This document shows positions 9,904 to 19,034 of a stretch of 20,913 nucleotides of DNA, piece after piece (position 1 is the first letter of the stretch; every line of letters starts with the position of its first letter). Under the pieces are notes generated by a model, which was not told where the DNA came from, ran no database searches, and saw only the letters and a program-made list of their open reading frames with translations. Origin of the DNA: Pleurotus ostreatus/Saccharomyces cerevisiae fusant (lineage: Eukaryota > Opisthokonta). The stretch covers positions 1 to 20,913 of the forward strand of contig JAMQCK010000515.1 of the NCBI GenBank assembly GCA_024196135.1. Direction: 5' to 3'. The translations under genes were made by a program, and so were the position numbers.

Positions 9904-9923
9904 CCAAGGCTGACAAGCCTTGG
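9904..9923. repeat. Inverted repeat, 8-bp arms
   Basis: CCAAGGCT (9904-9911) and AGCCTTGG (9916-9923) are perfectly complementary around a 4-nt loop (GACA). It lies in the gene-poor stretch; function unknown. Confidence 0.45.
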
Positions 9924-10972
9924 ACCGTGCGACTACTTGCAATGATTGCCTGGTAAGCAGCTATATTCCTACGCTATGATAGATGCTGAGGGAAAGGGAC
10001 AGATTCTGTAGGCGAACGGGCTAGGTGCGCCTCCCTATATGTCGTGATGCCTTCTGTCTGGGTGTGCAGGGATCGATGGTGAAGCTCTGACAGGTCCCCA
10101 CTCGTTCTGCCTTCTACTCTCACCTTTCGAACGCGCCAGCTTGAAGAGTCCGCGACAGGCAAACGTATGTGCACACTTGGCGATGTCGTATCCCCGCTTC
10201 CCGTACATTCAGACACACCGCATGGGCCTTTCTGACATGCTTCTCACTTTCGCCTTTTCCCGTTGGATTCTACTCATCGATTACCTGAAGGTGGCCGATG
10301 GTACCTCACCGCCGAGGACCGTATCTGAACACTGGCTGGATCAAGGGAATTACTTCACGGGACACCATCTGACAATCGCTGGGCAGCTCGGGCTTGCGTT
10401 GGATTAAGTGGTGGGCCTAATCGAGTCAACTTGAGATCGACGACTGCTTCAGCGTCGGTGAACTCCCGAAAGTCCAAGCTGTGCTCTGCGGTGCAATGAG
10501 GATCGCTAACCAGCACGCTACCCATCTTCTTTCGTGACCGACGATTTGTGCAGCCGAAGGCCCCGACGTCCGGTAACCGGCTACTTGGCCCCTAATACCG
10601 CAGAAACGATTACTGATGTCTTCTACCAGCTCGACGCTAGTCCACTTGCGGCTCGCAAATGTGTTCTCCCCGTGGTTGAATCTCTCATCTGACACTCTCA
10701 TGCTCCCACCCCCATCAGCAAGCACACGACATACCAACCCCGCCTGTCTACCGTCACTGCCACGATTATTCTAGTAGACGTATGGGAGCGCCTACCGTCA
10801 ATAGCTGACCCCCGGTGACCCCGTTGTCACCTTCCTATGCCTTCTATCCTTCACGTTGACCATGATACCCGGCCGAATGCCCTTGATTCCATTCATCCTC
10901 TTGAAGGCATATGATCGGAGCCTTCCCTTCATCCCGTTAGGAACTTACCATTCCCTGTCTCTTTCCCTTAGC

Positions 10973-11386
10973 ATGTACGCGCCCGTCGCTACCGGCCTTG
11001 ACGGACAAGCTCCCCTCGCATCCACCCCGCCTCCAAAAAGAACAAGCCAGCATTCGTGGCGCCATCCGCACACGACAACCATTCGCGCATCCTTACTCGA
11101 TAGCCTGCGCCAGTCCATGGAATCCCCTTCCGGGGCGCGGGAAGACCGTGGGGTCACCCATGCTAGCCCGCTGCCGTCATCGGTGCCCTACACCACCCGC
11201 GCCCTTAATCCCGCCCCGCCCGCCGCCAACGTGGCTTTCATGTCGACGGTCTTTATGAGGACGGGTGACTCGAAGAAGGGCGATCGCGCTGCCCCTTCCT
11301 CCTCCGGTACCGCCATCCTTGCCAAACCATTCATTATACCGCTGCTCGCTGCACTGACTCGAGATGCTGACTCCGACAATTCATAA
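10973..11386 (+). CDS. Uncertain open frame upstream of the DUF6534 gene
   Basis: From the ATG at 10973 an open frame of 137 codons runs to TAA at 11384-11386. It is Pro/Ala/Ser/Arg-rich with no domain, membrane segment or signal that I recognise. Codon third positions are mostly C or G, like real genes here, and the ATG directly follows a pyrimidine tract ending in TTAG that looks like a splice acceptor, so it could be the last exon of a small gene. Against this, it overlaps the first exon of the DUF6534 gene (11364-11389) in another frame, no upstream exon is recognisable, and the composition alone could keep the frame open. It may be an untranslated leader. Confidence 0.2.
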   Translation: MYAPVATGLDGQAPLASTPPPKRTSQHSWRHPHTTTIRASLLDSLRQSMESPSGAREDRGVTHASPLPSSVPYTTRALNPAPPAANVAFMSTVFMRTGDSKKGDRAAPSSSGTAILAKPFIIPLLAALTRDADSDNS

Positions 11387-13342
11387 CACGTACGTGGTGG
11401 GCGATGCATGGAATACGGGCCTTGGCACTGACATGTCGCCAGCCTCGGGATGCTCTTTGATTCCCTGGTCGTGTCTACGGCGTGAGTGCATTTTGTTCAC
11501 CGGTGCACTCACGACTCATTGGGATGAACAGACTCTATGGCGGTGCGCTCGGTGGCTCGCTGCGTCTTCTCGCCTGCATCGACTGAATATCCTGCCAGCC
11601 GGGATGCTGCAGGGCTGGTACTACTACCGTCGCTACTCGCAGAAGGATCACTGGGCGGTTAAGTCGGTGGTAAGTCGGCAATTCCTCCGACCTGCCTATT
11701 CCTAACTACCCTTCCATAGATTGGCCTCGTCCTGCTTTTGGACACCTTGCAGCAGGGCATGTTCGCGGGTAAGCCGTCATAAAGCCATGCTTAATTCCTT
11801 CCTTGCTCATCAATGTTGCTTCTCCAGCTTCTGGTACGTCGGAGCGACGAGGTTCGTGCGGGTGATTTACACCGTGCCCCAGTATACCGTTATTGCGTCT
11901 CGAATTTGGGGAATCCCGCATTCCTCGGCGTGTTGGACGAGTAAGAAGCGTTGCTGCATTTCTTCTATTTTTCTCTGATCTTTTGGACAGAGTCCTGATC
12001 ATCCAAATATTCTTCGTGGCCGCTATCGCTTTGGCAGTGCAGCTGTACGTGCCACAATCCAATTATCGCTGTAAAAGGTGACTAATTTGTTTCTATGTAG
12101 CTTTTATTGCTACCGCGTGCTTATGCGTAAGTTCGACTACGGCTCAAGCGGCTTCATGTCTGATCTGTCCACAGTCAGCAAGAAGAACTGGTTTGTCACC
12201 CTCTTCCTGGTCTTGATGGCTACGAGCGCGTTTGGTGAGATACTTTTTTCTCTCGAATAAATTGTTAATCGCTGACGAGCGTATCTCAGCCACGGTCTTC
12301 AGTACGCCAGCCGCTTACCTACTCTTCATGACCGCCAAGCTCATCTATACCTACAGCCTACTGCGGCTTCGCCGTCCGCTACGAGATGTTCGCCGACCTC
12401 GCCCGACTCAAGGTACGTCCTCGCTTAGAATATGGTGGCGCCACGATGTTTACCCCTCCGCGCGCAGAGCATCTCGATTGCAGTCAATGTCACGTCGGCT
12501 GCGACGGACGTAGGCATCTCGCTGGCCATGATCTGGTACTTGCGAAGGGCCAGGACGGGCTTCAAGCGGTCGTAAGTGACCTCCGTGTTATACGTGCCCG
12601 ATGCCTGTCGCTGATCCTTCGCCTGTAGGAACGACTTGATCAAGCGACTTGTGGGTTGAATGGCGAGGCAATAATGGCGGCCATCTCATGCCTTACTAGA
12701 TCATGTTCACGTTCAATACCGGTCTTCCGACCAGTGCTGTGGCTATCTTCGCTTGCATTGCTGTGAGTGGCACTGGTCTTATCCCTTGCCTCAATTCCGC
12801 TAAACAGTGCAACAGATTAATGTGTGGCCCAACACCTTCATTTACATGTTCTTCTTCTTCCTCGGTACGTAATCTCCTCGTCTAGCCGCGAGCTCTCGCT
12901 AACTTAGCATTGCAGAGGGGCGCCTCTGTAAGTCCCATTTCTTGTGATACGCTTTATTTTCGAAAGCTTGACGTCCTACAGACACCAACAGTCTGCTCGT
13001 TACACTCAACAGCCGGTCGTACATCCGCAATTCGGTGCCGGAAACCAGCGAAAGCTTTGGTCTTAGCACAGGACCCAGCCGTAGTCGCAGCCAATACAAT
13101 AGCAGCAGCCGCGTACGTCCGCGCGTCATCTCGGCGTTTCTCAATGCTCATATTCGCAGCCTGCGCCGGATGCAATCACTATCAAGATTGACACCGTTCA
13201 GCACTGCGACTATCAGCAATCTTCTGAGTACTCGAAAGAGGTTAGCACGCCGCCGCACATCGCTTCACGGCAGTCGCTGACAGCACCTCCAAAGTCCACC
13301 TCTCCGGTCGATGGCGACAGTGACAAAAATGTACTGCACTGA
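11364..13342 (+). CDS. DUF6534-type seven-transmembrane protein, 19 exons
   Basis: Exons: 11364..11389, 11443..11481, 11532..11542, 11599..11669, 11720..11768, 11828..11833, 11883..11940, 11991..12044, 12101..12126, 12175..12234, 12290..12301, 12357..12412, 12468..12571, 12629..12650, 12700..12762, 12816..12864, 12916..12927, 12982..13112, 13160..13342. The 1032 coding nt give 343 aa; the 18 introns are 47-59 nt and every junction keeps frame. The product has seven hydrophobic helices (about 10-28, 47-65, 85-108, 119-140, 157-182, 198-221, 225-240) and a Ser-rich tail. Family marks are NTLGMLFDSLVVSTALYG near the start, LLLDTLQQ, CVSNLGNP, VQLFYCYRV, and the DUF6534 core TDVGISLAMIWYLRRARTGFKRS through NTGLPTS to GRLYTNSLLVTLNSR. 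This family is greatly expanded in Agaricomycetes; its function is unknown and a receptor-like role is only speculation. Read without splicing, the locus looks like a frameshifted relic. The weakest calls are the 6-nt exon and the last intron. Confidence 0.85.
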
Positions 13343-13767
13343 AGAGCTTTCGGAGACTGTACATAGCCATATACGCGTACATTTTCTTGATTGGCCTCCC
13401 TGTTGTATTGCCGTGTTTGTATGGATGGGTCCGCGTTCAATTGCGTTGCTGATGGCGCGGATGTTGCGACGGAACAGAATCAGTCCGGACATCGGACTCC
13501 GTAAATTGTACGCGCCCAGTACGCGCTCCCTTCAGGTGCCCTCAGACCGGCGCGCAGGCTCCCGAGACATTCGAGAATGGGTCGACCGACCTTGATAGCG
13601 GTCAGAAAGTCACATCCGCAGGCGGCGGAGGGAGGGCGAAATGAATGAGGGCGAGACAGAAATACACTGCCAGGCGACATGTTTCCAATGTTTTGATCCA
13701 GCCTATAATTTACACCTTGCCTCCTACCTCCACCGTTCTTTTGACCTCCCATCCCCCGCGTAAAACC
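13343..13767. other. Intergenic: DUF6534 3' end and guanylyltransferase promoter
   Basis: These 425 bp hold no recognisable gene. A TATA-like element (TATAATT, 13704-13710) lies about 60 bp before the next start codon, in a C/T-rich leader. Confidence 0.45.
13704..13710 (+). promoter_or_regulatory. TATA-like element of the guanylyltransferase gene
   Basis: TATAATT, 58 bp upstream of the ATG at 13768. A pyrimidine-rich leader follows it. Position and sequence fit a fungal core promoter, but such AT-rich words also occur by chance. Confidence 0.35.
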
Positions 13768-15576
13768 ATGAACGCGAACCTCGGCCCCAGCCTCTTCTCC
13801 AATGCTGCGCCTAGCGAGCCAGTGGCTCCGGTCCCTCTCGGTATCGAGAGCATGTTCCAGCAGATCATGCAGGCCGTTCAGAAGTCGGTACGTGTACACT
13901 GGTTCCACGTAGCAGAACACGCAACTGAAGGCAAGGCGTAGAACGCAGAGATCTCGGACCTGAAGAATGAGTGCGCTGAGCTTCGCCTCGCGAACGCGAG
14001 CCTGGAGCGCCAGATTCGGGAGGGGCAGGTACGTGTCGGCGTTCGTGGGCCGCGCCTCGTGTTTTCATACTCTCGCTTTGCAGAATGGACAGTCCCATAC
14101 ACCGGGGACCCTCACGCCTCGTCGCTCTAGCCCTCAGCTGCGCCCCAAGTCGCCATTCCTTTCCGCCAGCGCGATCCCCCCGACGAGCGTTCCCCCACTC
14201 CCTACTTCCCTCGCGTACCACCCTTCGCCTCTGGGCGATAACGGGCTCTCCGCCTACCCGTTAGACGCGCGCGATATCCCCGGGTTTTACGTTGTCATCC
14301 CCGCAGGTGGCGCGGGTAAGTACAGGTCATCTCAGCAAAGGCGTATCTTGACGTCTTGCAGGTACTCGTCTCTGGCCTCTCAGCCGCGAGAACCACCCCA
14401 AGTTCCTCCTCGACTTGACTCTCTCGGGCCGCTCCCTCATTCAGGCGACCTGGGATCGTCTCATTCCTCTCGCCTCTCCTGAGCGCACCACTGTCGTCGC
14501 CGGCCCTGCCCATGTTAGCGCCATCTCGAGCCAGCTGCCCGACCTTAGGCCCGAGAATGTTTTCTGCGAGCCCTCCGCGAAGGACTCCATGGCGGCCATC
14601 GGCCTTGCTGCGGCTGTGCTCGCGAAGCGCGACCCGGACGCGGTGATCGGGTCTTTCGCTGCGGACCACATGATCTCGGGCGACGACGCATTCCTCGCAG
14701 CCGTCGCGGAGGCAGTCCAGGTCGCAAAGCGCGACTACCTTGTCACGATTGGTATTGCGCCCGTCGCGCCCTCCACTGGTTTCGGCTATATTCGCCTGGG
14801 AGACCGTCTGGAGTTCAACAACGCGCCGAACGCACGTTTGGTCAAGGATTTCAAGGAGAAGCCTGGTGTGTGTTCCCTTGTGTAGCCGTAGTCCGAAGCT
14901 AAATTTCTGTGCAGATGCTCGCACCGCCGCCGCGTACCTCGCCACCGGTAACTACCGTTGGAACGCGGGTATGTTCGTGACGAAGGCGTCCTTCCTGATG
15001 CAGCTCGTCCGCGAGCACAAGCCCACCATGGCCGCCAGCCTCGAGAAGATCGCCGAGGTCTGGGACGAGCCCAGCAAGCGTGAATCTGTTCTTGCCGAGA
15101 TCTGGCCGACGCTTGAGAAGATCCCCATTGACAATGCCATTGCGGAGCCGGCGGCTCGTGAGGGCAAGGTCGCTGTCGTGCCTGCCACGTTCGGTGAGTT
15201 GTATTGAGTATGGTCAAGCACGTTCATCCTTATTGACCGGTACATAGGTTGGGATGATGTCGGTGACTTCTCGTCTGTTGCGGATCGTCTGCCGTCCGAG
15301 TACAACCAGCCTCGCATCCTTGGTGATGGCCACCTTGTCGTCACTGAGCAGGTTGCTGGCGGCATCATCGTCCCCGGCTCAGGTCGTCTCGTTACGTGCC
15401 TCGGCGTTGACGATCTTGTCATCGTCGACATGCCCGACGCACTGCTCGTCACCACTCGCGCTCGCTCTCAGGTACGTCGTAGTCTTTACACACGCACGCT
15501 GTCACTCACACCACTGTAGGAGGTCAAGAACATCGTCAAGAAGACGAAGAGCGCCGGCTGGAACCAGCTTCTGTAA
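13768..15576 (+). CDS. Mannose-1-phosphate guanylyltransferase, ManC-like
   Basis: Seven exons, 13768..13887, 13942..14028, 14084..14315, 14362..14865, 14915..15193, 15248..15471 and 15520..15576, with introns of 46-55 nt, give 500 aa. It should make GDP-mannose from mannose-1-phosphate and GTP, the donor for glycosylation, GPI anchors and cell-wall mannan. The nucleotidyltransferase signature GGAGTRLWPLSRENHPKFLL starts near residue 144. It is followed by VFCEPSAKDSMAAIGLAA, GSFAADHMI, the substrate-site motif STGFGYIRLGD, NYRWNAGMFV (327-336) and GWDDVGDF (408-415). This arrangement matches the bacterial ManC-type domain without a phosphomannose isomerase domain, not the yeast Psa1 type, which has C-terminal hexapeptide repeats. 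The first 140 residues are an extra region: residues 41-69 look like a coiled coil (ISDLKNECAELRLANASLERQ), then a Pro/Ser-rich linker. The start context is AAAACC-ATG. It converges on the permease gene. Confidence 0.93.
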
Positions 15577-16116
15577 CCCATGTTATTGAAGAATATCGTC
15601 ACTGAGAAGTATATCGCTACGGGAAGTATATCGTCGCGTGAAGTACATACCTAGGTAATTGGCGTCGACGCACTGGACGCGGCGCTCGTCTTGCGGCGCG
15701 CGGCTCGCCGCTTGGACAAAGATAATCCCCCGACTCTCCTTCATACCCTCGTTCGTCTACTCCGAATCTATCTATCGTATCGTTTCCTCCTCTCGTTGTC
15801 TGTCCAACTATCAGCAAAGATGTATACATAATGGGTGTTTACATTAATACTAGCACGGGATCGTGGAATATACGCGGGTTCGAAATTCTTGTGGCGAGGA
15901 AGATGTGTTCGGGAATTTGAGGCAAATGGAAGCAAACGGGCGAACAGTCGATGGTGGTTCCTTTCCTGGACCGAATTATTCATTATGCGTTTATATGTAC
16001 AGATCCCCAGCATGAGTCGATGAGTCGAGTAAATAGCCAACAGACGCTATAGCGTACACCTATATAGATCAAAGACATTCCAACTCTGAGCCCGGAGTAC
16101 AACAGACAGGCACCCC
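15577..16116. other. Convergent 3' region of guanylyltransferase and permease genes
   Basis: These 540 bp separate two stop codons facing each other and should contain both 3' UTRs. They are richer in A and T than the genes. A short tandem repeat lies right after the guanylyltransferase stop (15591-15650). No further gene is visible. Confidence 0.5.
15591..15650 (+). repeat. Degenerate 17-bp tandem repeat in a 3' UTR
   Basis: Units start at 15606 (GAAGTATATCGCTACGG) and 15623 (GAAGTATATCGTCGCGT). A partial copy precedes them at 15591 (GAATATCGTCACTGA) and one follows at 15640 (GAAGTACATAC). It starts 15 bp after the stop codon of the guanylyltransferase gene. Confidence 0.6.
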
Positions 16117-17854
16117 TTAGTTTTTCTTCTCCTTCAGGAAGACGCTCCTTGACCAGCCGTCGCTGCTGATGAAGGTCTCCTTCTTGAGCGTGTAGCCGCC
16201 CCACCATGGGAGGAGCTTGGCCCATATCAACCAGTACACACCGCCGGCGAGGATAATACCAGTGCCGACGACGCAGTGCAGCCAATATGGCAAGCTCTCG
16301 TAGATGTTCTGGTCGGGCGTTTCGGGAGGCACGTACGGCGCGACGACGAGGTAGATGTTGGAGAGGAGGAAGAAAATGGTGACAGGGAGCGTCGCGCGCG
16401 TCGGCGGATTCCAGTTGTACTCGTCGCGGTGGAGGTAGAGATGCACCAGACCGCCGGCGACGAATACGTTGACGATGGCGAGCGGGTAGGAGATGACGTT
16501 GAGGACTGGCAGGTGATGGGTTAGCGAGTGGGCGCAAGGGATGGTGAGGATTGCGACTTACTGAAGTTGTAGGCGTCACCTGGTGGCGGCGCCAACATGA
16601 TGATGACAGAGACAACCCAGTGCTCGAAGAGGCCCGTGAACGGGGCGTCGAACGGCTTGTTGCTGGCGAAGAAGCTCGACCAGGGGAGGATGCCCTCGCG
16701 GCCGAGCTCCTGCACCAGACGGCCCTGCGAGAAGATGACGGACATGACGTTCCCGAACGCGGACAGCGCGACGAAGACGCTGAGCGCGCGCTCCGCCTTG
16801 GGGCCGAAGACGTTGCGGAAGAACGACGCGGCGAGGATGCGGCCGCTGCTCGCGATCTCCTCGTGCGGGACGGCGGCGAAGTACGCGATGTTCGCGAGCA
16901 TGTACATGATGCCCACGCAGATGATGGCGATGGGCGCGGCGAGCTTGATCGTGCGCACTGGGTCCTTCATCTCGGACATGGCGTAGTTCGCGTTGCTGTA
17001 GCCGATGTAGCTCCAGATGACATTGTAGAGCGCGGTGACGACGCCGTATGCGGAGCCGGTCGTGCCAGAGAAGGCGTTGTCGAAGTTGTTGGGCTTGTCG
17101 ATCTTGAGGTGGCCACCGAGGGCAGCGAAGCCGGCGATGATGATGATGAGCAGGATAATGAGCTTGATCACGCCCAAGATGTTCTGCAGACGCAGACCCC
17201 ACTTCAAGGCCAAGCCGTGGATGAGGAAGGCGACGGTGATGCAGGCAAGGCCAATACCACGCTGATTCCACCGGTTGACCTCGACGTTCGCAGCGTGCAA
17301 GATGTACTCGCCGAACGCGACGGAATTTGAGCCAGCCCAACCAAGCAGAATCACATAGCCGGTCTGCGGTAATTGTGAGACGGTCAGAAAGAACAGTATA
17401 GGACCATGAACTCACGTAGAGGCCAGTGACGAGGAACTTGGGCTTGGTATAGACGTACTCAAGGTAGTTCTTCTCACCGCCGTTCCGGGGCAGCCCTGTG
17501 CCGAACTCAAGGTAGACAGCCATGCCGGCGGCAGCAATGAGCATGCCGGCGACCCAGATGAACAGTGCCAACCCCACACTTCCGCTGAGCAATAATATGC
17601 TGCTTGGTGTGGTGAAGATACCAGTGCCAATCATACGGTTGAAGATGCTGGGGATCCATCAGTACCAATCATTTAAAGGGGGAGAGGTTGACTTACAGGA
17701 AGATCGCGCTAACCAGGCCAATTTGGCGTCTGGAATCGCTGGTCTGGTAGATGGCGTCCCCATACTCGAGGCTACCTTGTTTCGACTCAGCATAGCCGGC
17801 CGAAGGTGCGTCGACGGGATCAGCTCCATCTTTGCTCTTCAAGCTGGAGGACAT
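16117..17854 (-). CDS. MUP1: Methionine permease-like amino acid transporter (MUP/LAT type)
   Basis: Four exons, complement(17697..17854), (17416..17647), (16562..17363) and (16117..16505), with introns of 49, 52 and 56 nt, give 526 aa. It is an APC-superfamily transporter with about 12 membrane helices. The MUP/LAT signature is clear: IFNRMIGTGIFTTPSSILLLSGSVG in helix 1, AVYLEFGTGLPRNGGEKNYLEYVY after helix 2, then NRWNQRGIGLACITVAFLIH, LRLQNILGVIKL and the helix 6 region WSYIGYSNANYAMSEMKDPVRTIK. The order and spacing match yeast high-affinity methionine permease Mup1 and relatives; the true substrate may be methionine, cysteine or another neutral amino acid. The 50-residue N-terminus is polar with Lys residues and acidic patches (LKSKDGADPVDA, YAESKQGS); in Mup1 such tails direct ubiquitin-dependent endocytosis. 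A TATAAAA box lies 53 bp upstream of the ATG, fitting regulated expression. Confidence 0.92.
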
Positions 17855-17906
17855 GATGGCGACGGGGGAGGTAACTCAACAAGCCAAAAACTGGCTAGCA
17901 AGCACG

Positions 17907-17913
17907 TTTTATA
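17907..17913 (-). promoter_or_regulatory. TATA box of the permease gene
   Basis: TATAAAA on the minus strand, 53 bp upstream of the permease ATG at 17854. This is a perfect consensus at a usual fungal distance. Confidence 0.6.
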
Positions 17914-18630
17914 GCAGAGTGGCGGGCTGCGAGGGGATGACGGGCAAGAGCAAGCCAGGCATAGCATTTTTCTCTGCTGTGATGATTGCACAATACGACT
18001 AACGAAGGCGTCATCGGCTGTCGTTGAAGCGGAAGTTGGAAGACGAGCTCTAGGTTCGGAACAAGCCCCCTTCTCCACGCGCGCCATATGGCTTTTCCCG
18101 CGGCTACGGTTCCACTTCAAAAAGCTTCCGCGAGCCTCGGAGGACGTGGACGGCGACGACGAGGGCTCACTGAGCTTGTACTTCTTTTCTTCTTCGCCTT
18201 CTCCAGGTTCCACAGAACCTCAGCGTGATATGTGCCTCAAAGTGCGTCTCTTTCACCACGGATCATGTTTGTGGGACGTTCTGAAGGCGGTGGCACCCAA
18301 CCATGCTGCCGCCGTGGCGCGAGCGTCATCTCGTCAACAGATGTTGTGAGGGCCGCGACAGGGACGGCAGTGAAAGACAGGCCCTCACTGGGTCTATTGG
18401 CCTCACAATAGGCAACTTCGAAGGCGTGCTCGACGGCGCGCTCTCTTCCGTATGGTGGACCTTGCGTTCCCTCTGTCTGGGAGCCACCTCGAGCCGCGGG
18501 GGCGTATGCAGACGTCGAGAGCCAAGGTGAGGTGCACGGGTGCCTGGCTTTGAGAATACAATGGACAGGGCGCGCCTCAGAAGCGCAGCAACTGATGCGC
18601 CCCGCTGTCAGAAAAATGAACGATCACAAG

Positions 18631-18687
18631 CGGGACTTGCCGAACGTGCTGATCACGTGGAACAAGTTGAACTTTCGGCAAGGTCCG
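18631..18687. promoter_or_regulatory. Inverted repeat centred on a CACGTG E-box
   Basis: CGGGACTTGCCGAACGT (18631-18647) and ACTTTCGGCAAGGTCCG (18671-18687) pair at 14 of 17 positions, with a perfect 9-bp core. TCACGTGG (18653-18660) sits close to the centre. CACGTG is bound by fungal bHLH factors such as Cbf1, which controls sulfur amino acid genes in yeast. A link to the permease gene 800 bp away is possible but unproven. Confidence 0.35.
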
Positions 18688-18996
18688 AGAATATGCTAGC
18701 GTTGGGTTGGCATAAGGTCCCGAAGGTGCGAATATGTTATTTTCCTTCTGCTGAGTCGGGTAAGAAGGTGAATTTATCCGAAGTCGTGGTCGTTTTCCCA
18801 CCTAGTGTGCCATCCCGCGGGCCGAGGCCGCTCAGCGTTGCTTAGCATAATGGGACCGAAGTTCTGGGAGCAGAACCGTGGACCTCTTCCGCTCAAGGGT
18901 CGTACAGAAGTCATCTATTTCAGAAGCGCTCAGAATTATCCTTTTCCTGCAGATTTGCTAGGCGAGGGCACCTCGGTGCCCTTATGTAGTAATTGG

Positions 18997-19002
18997 TATA
19001 TA
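18997..19002 (+). promoter_or_regulatory. TATA box of the gene at 19035
   Basis: TATATA 33 bp upstream of the ATG at 19035. The leader would be short if transcription starts about 30 bp downstream, but start sites vary in fungi. Confidence 0.4.
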
Positions 19003-19034
19003 TCCGTTCACAGCCATCCTCCCTCGTCCCGACG

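Larger units (their letters stand above)
9051..11363. other. 2.3-kb gene-poor stretch
   Basis: Apart from the BCAT 3' UTR at the left and an uncertain open frame at the right (10973-11386), I recognise no gene, transposon domain, tRNA or long repeat here. The open frames are short, mostly lack ATG starts, overlap on both strands and have no known motifs. Two hairpins are visible (9557-9596 and 9904-9923). It could be decayed former coding or transposon sequence or simply the regulatory region of the DUF6534 gene. Confidence 0.45.
17855..19034. other. Divergent intergenic region between permease and the unknown gene
   Basis: No gene could be supported in these 1180 bp, which hold the promoters of two divergent genes. 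Visible elements are a TATAAAA box on the permease side (17907-17913), an inverted repeat with a CACGTG word at its centre (18631-18687) and a TATATA box on the other side (18997-19002). Several short open frames lack coding features. Confidence 0.5.

Noticed and set aside
10141..10407. Plus-strand frame of 88 codons in the gene-poor stretch
   Set aside because: No recognisable motif or adjoining exon; length is within chance expectation.
13113..13280. Unspliced reading of the DUF6534 C-terminus to the stop at 13280
   Set aside because: It gives an Arg-rich tail. Removing a standard 47-nt intron (GTACGT...CGCAG) gives a more ordinary Ser/Asp/Thr tail ending at 13342, so splicing is preferred, although the unspliced end cannot be excluded.
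11364..13342. Interpretation of the DUF6534 locus as a frameshifted pseudogene
   Set aside because: All apparent frame shifts and stops disappear when 18 short introns with standard splice sites are removed.
15877..15887. tRNA B-box-like GGTTCGAAATT
   Set aside because: The flanking bases cannot form a T-arm (GCGGG does not pair with TTCTT) and no A-box or acceptor stem is present.
16551..17330. Plus-strand open frame of 259 codons, very acidic and Arg-rich
   Set aside because: It lies antisense to the permease exons. Its Asp/Glu/Arg/Val composition is the usual shadow of a GC-rich membrane protein gene read backwards, and the permease has clear family motifs.
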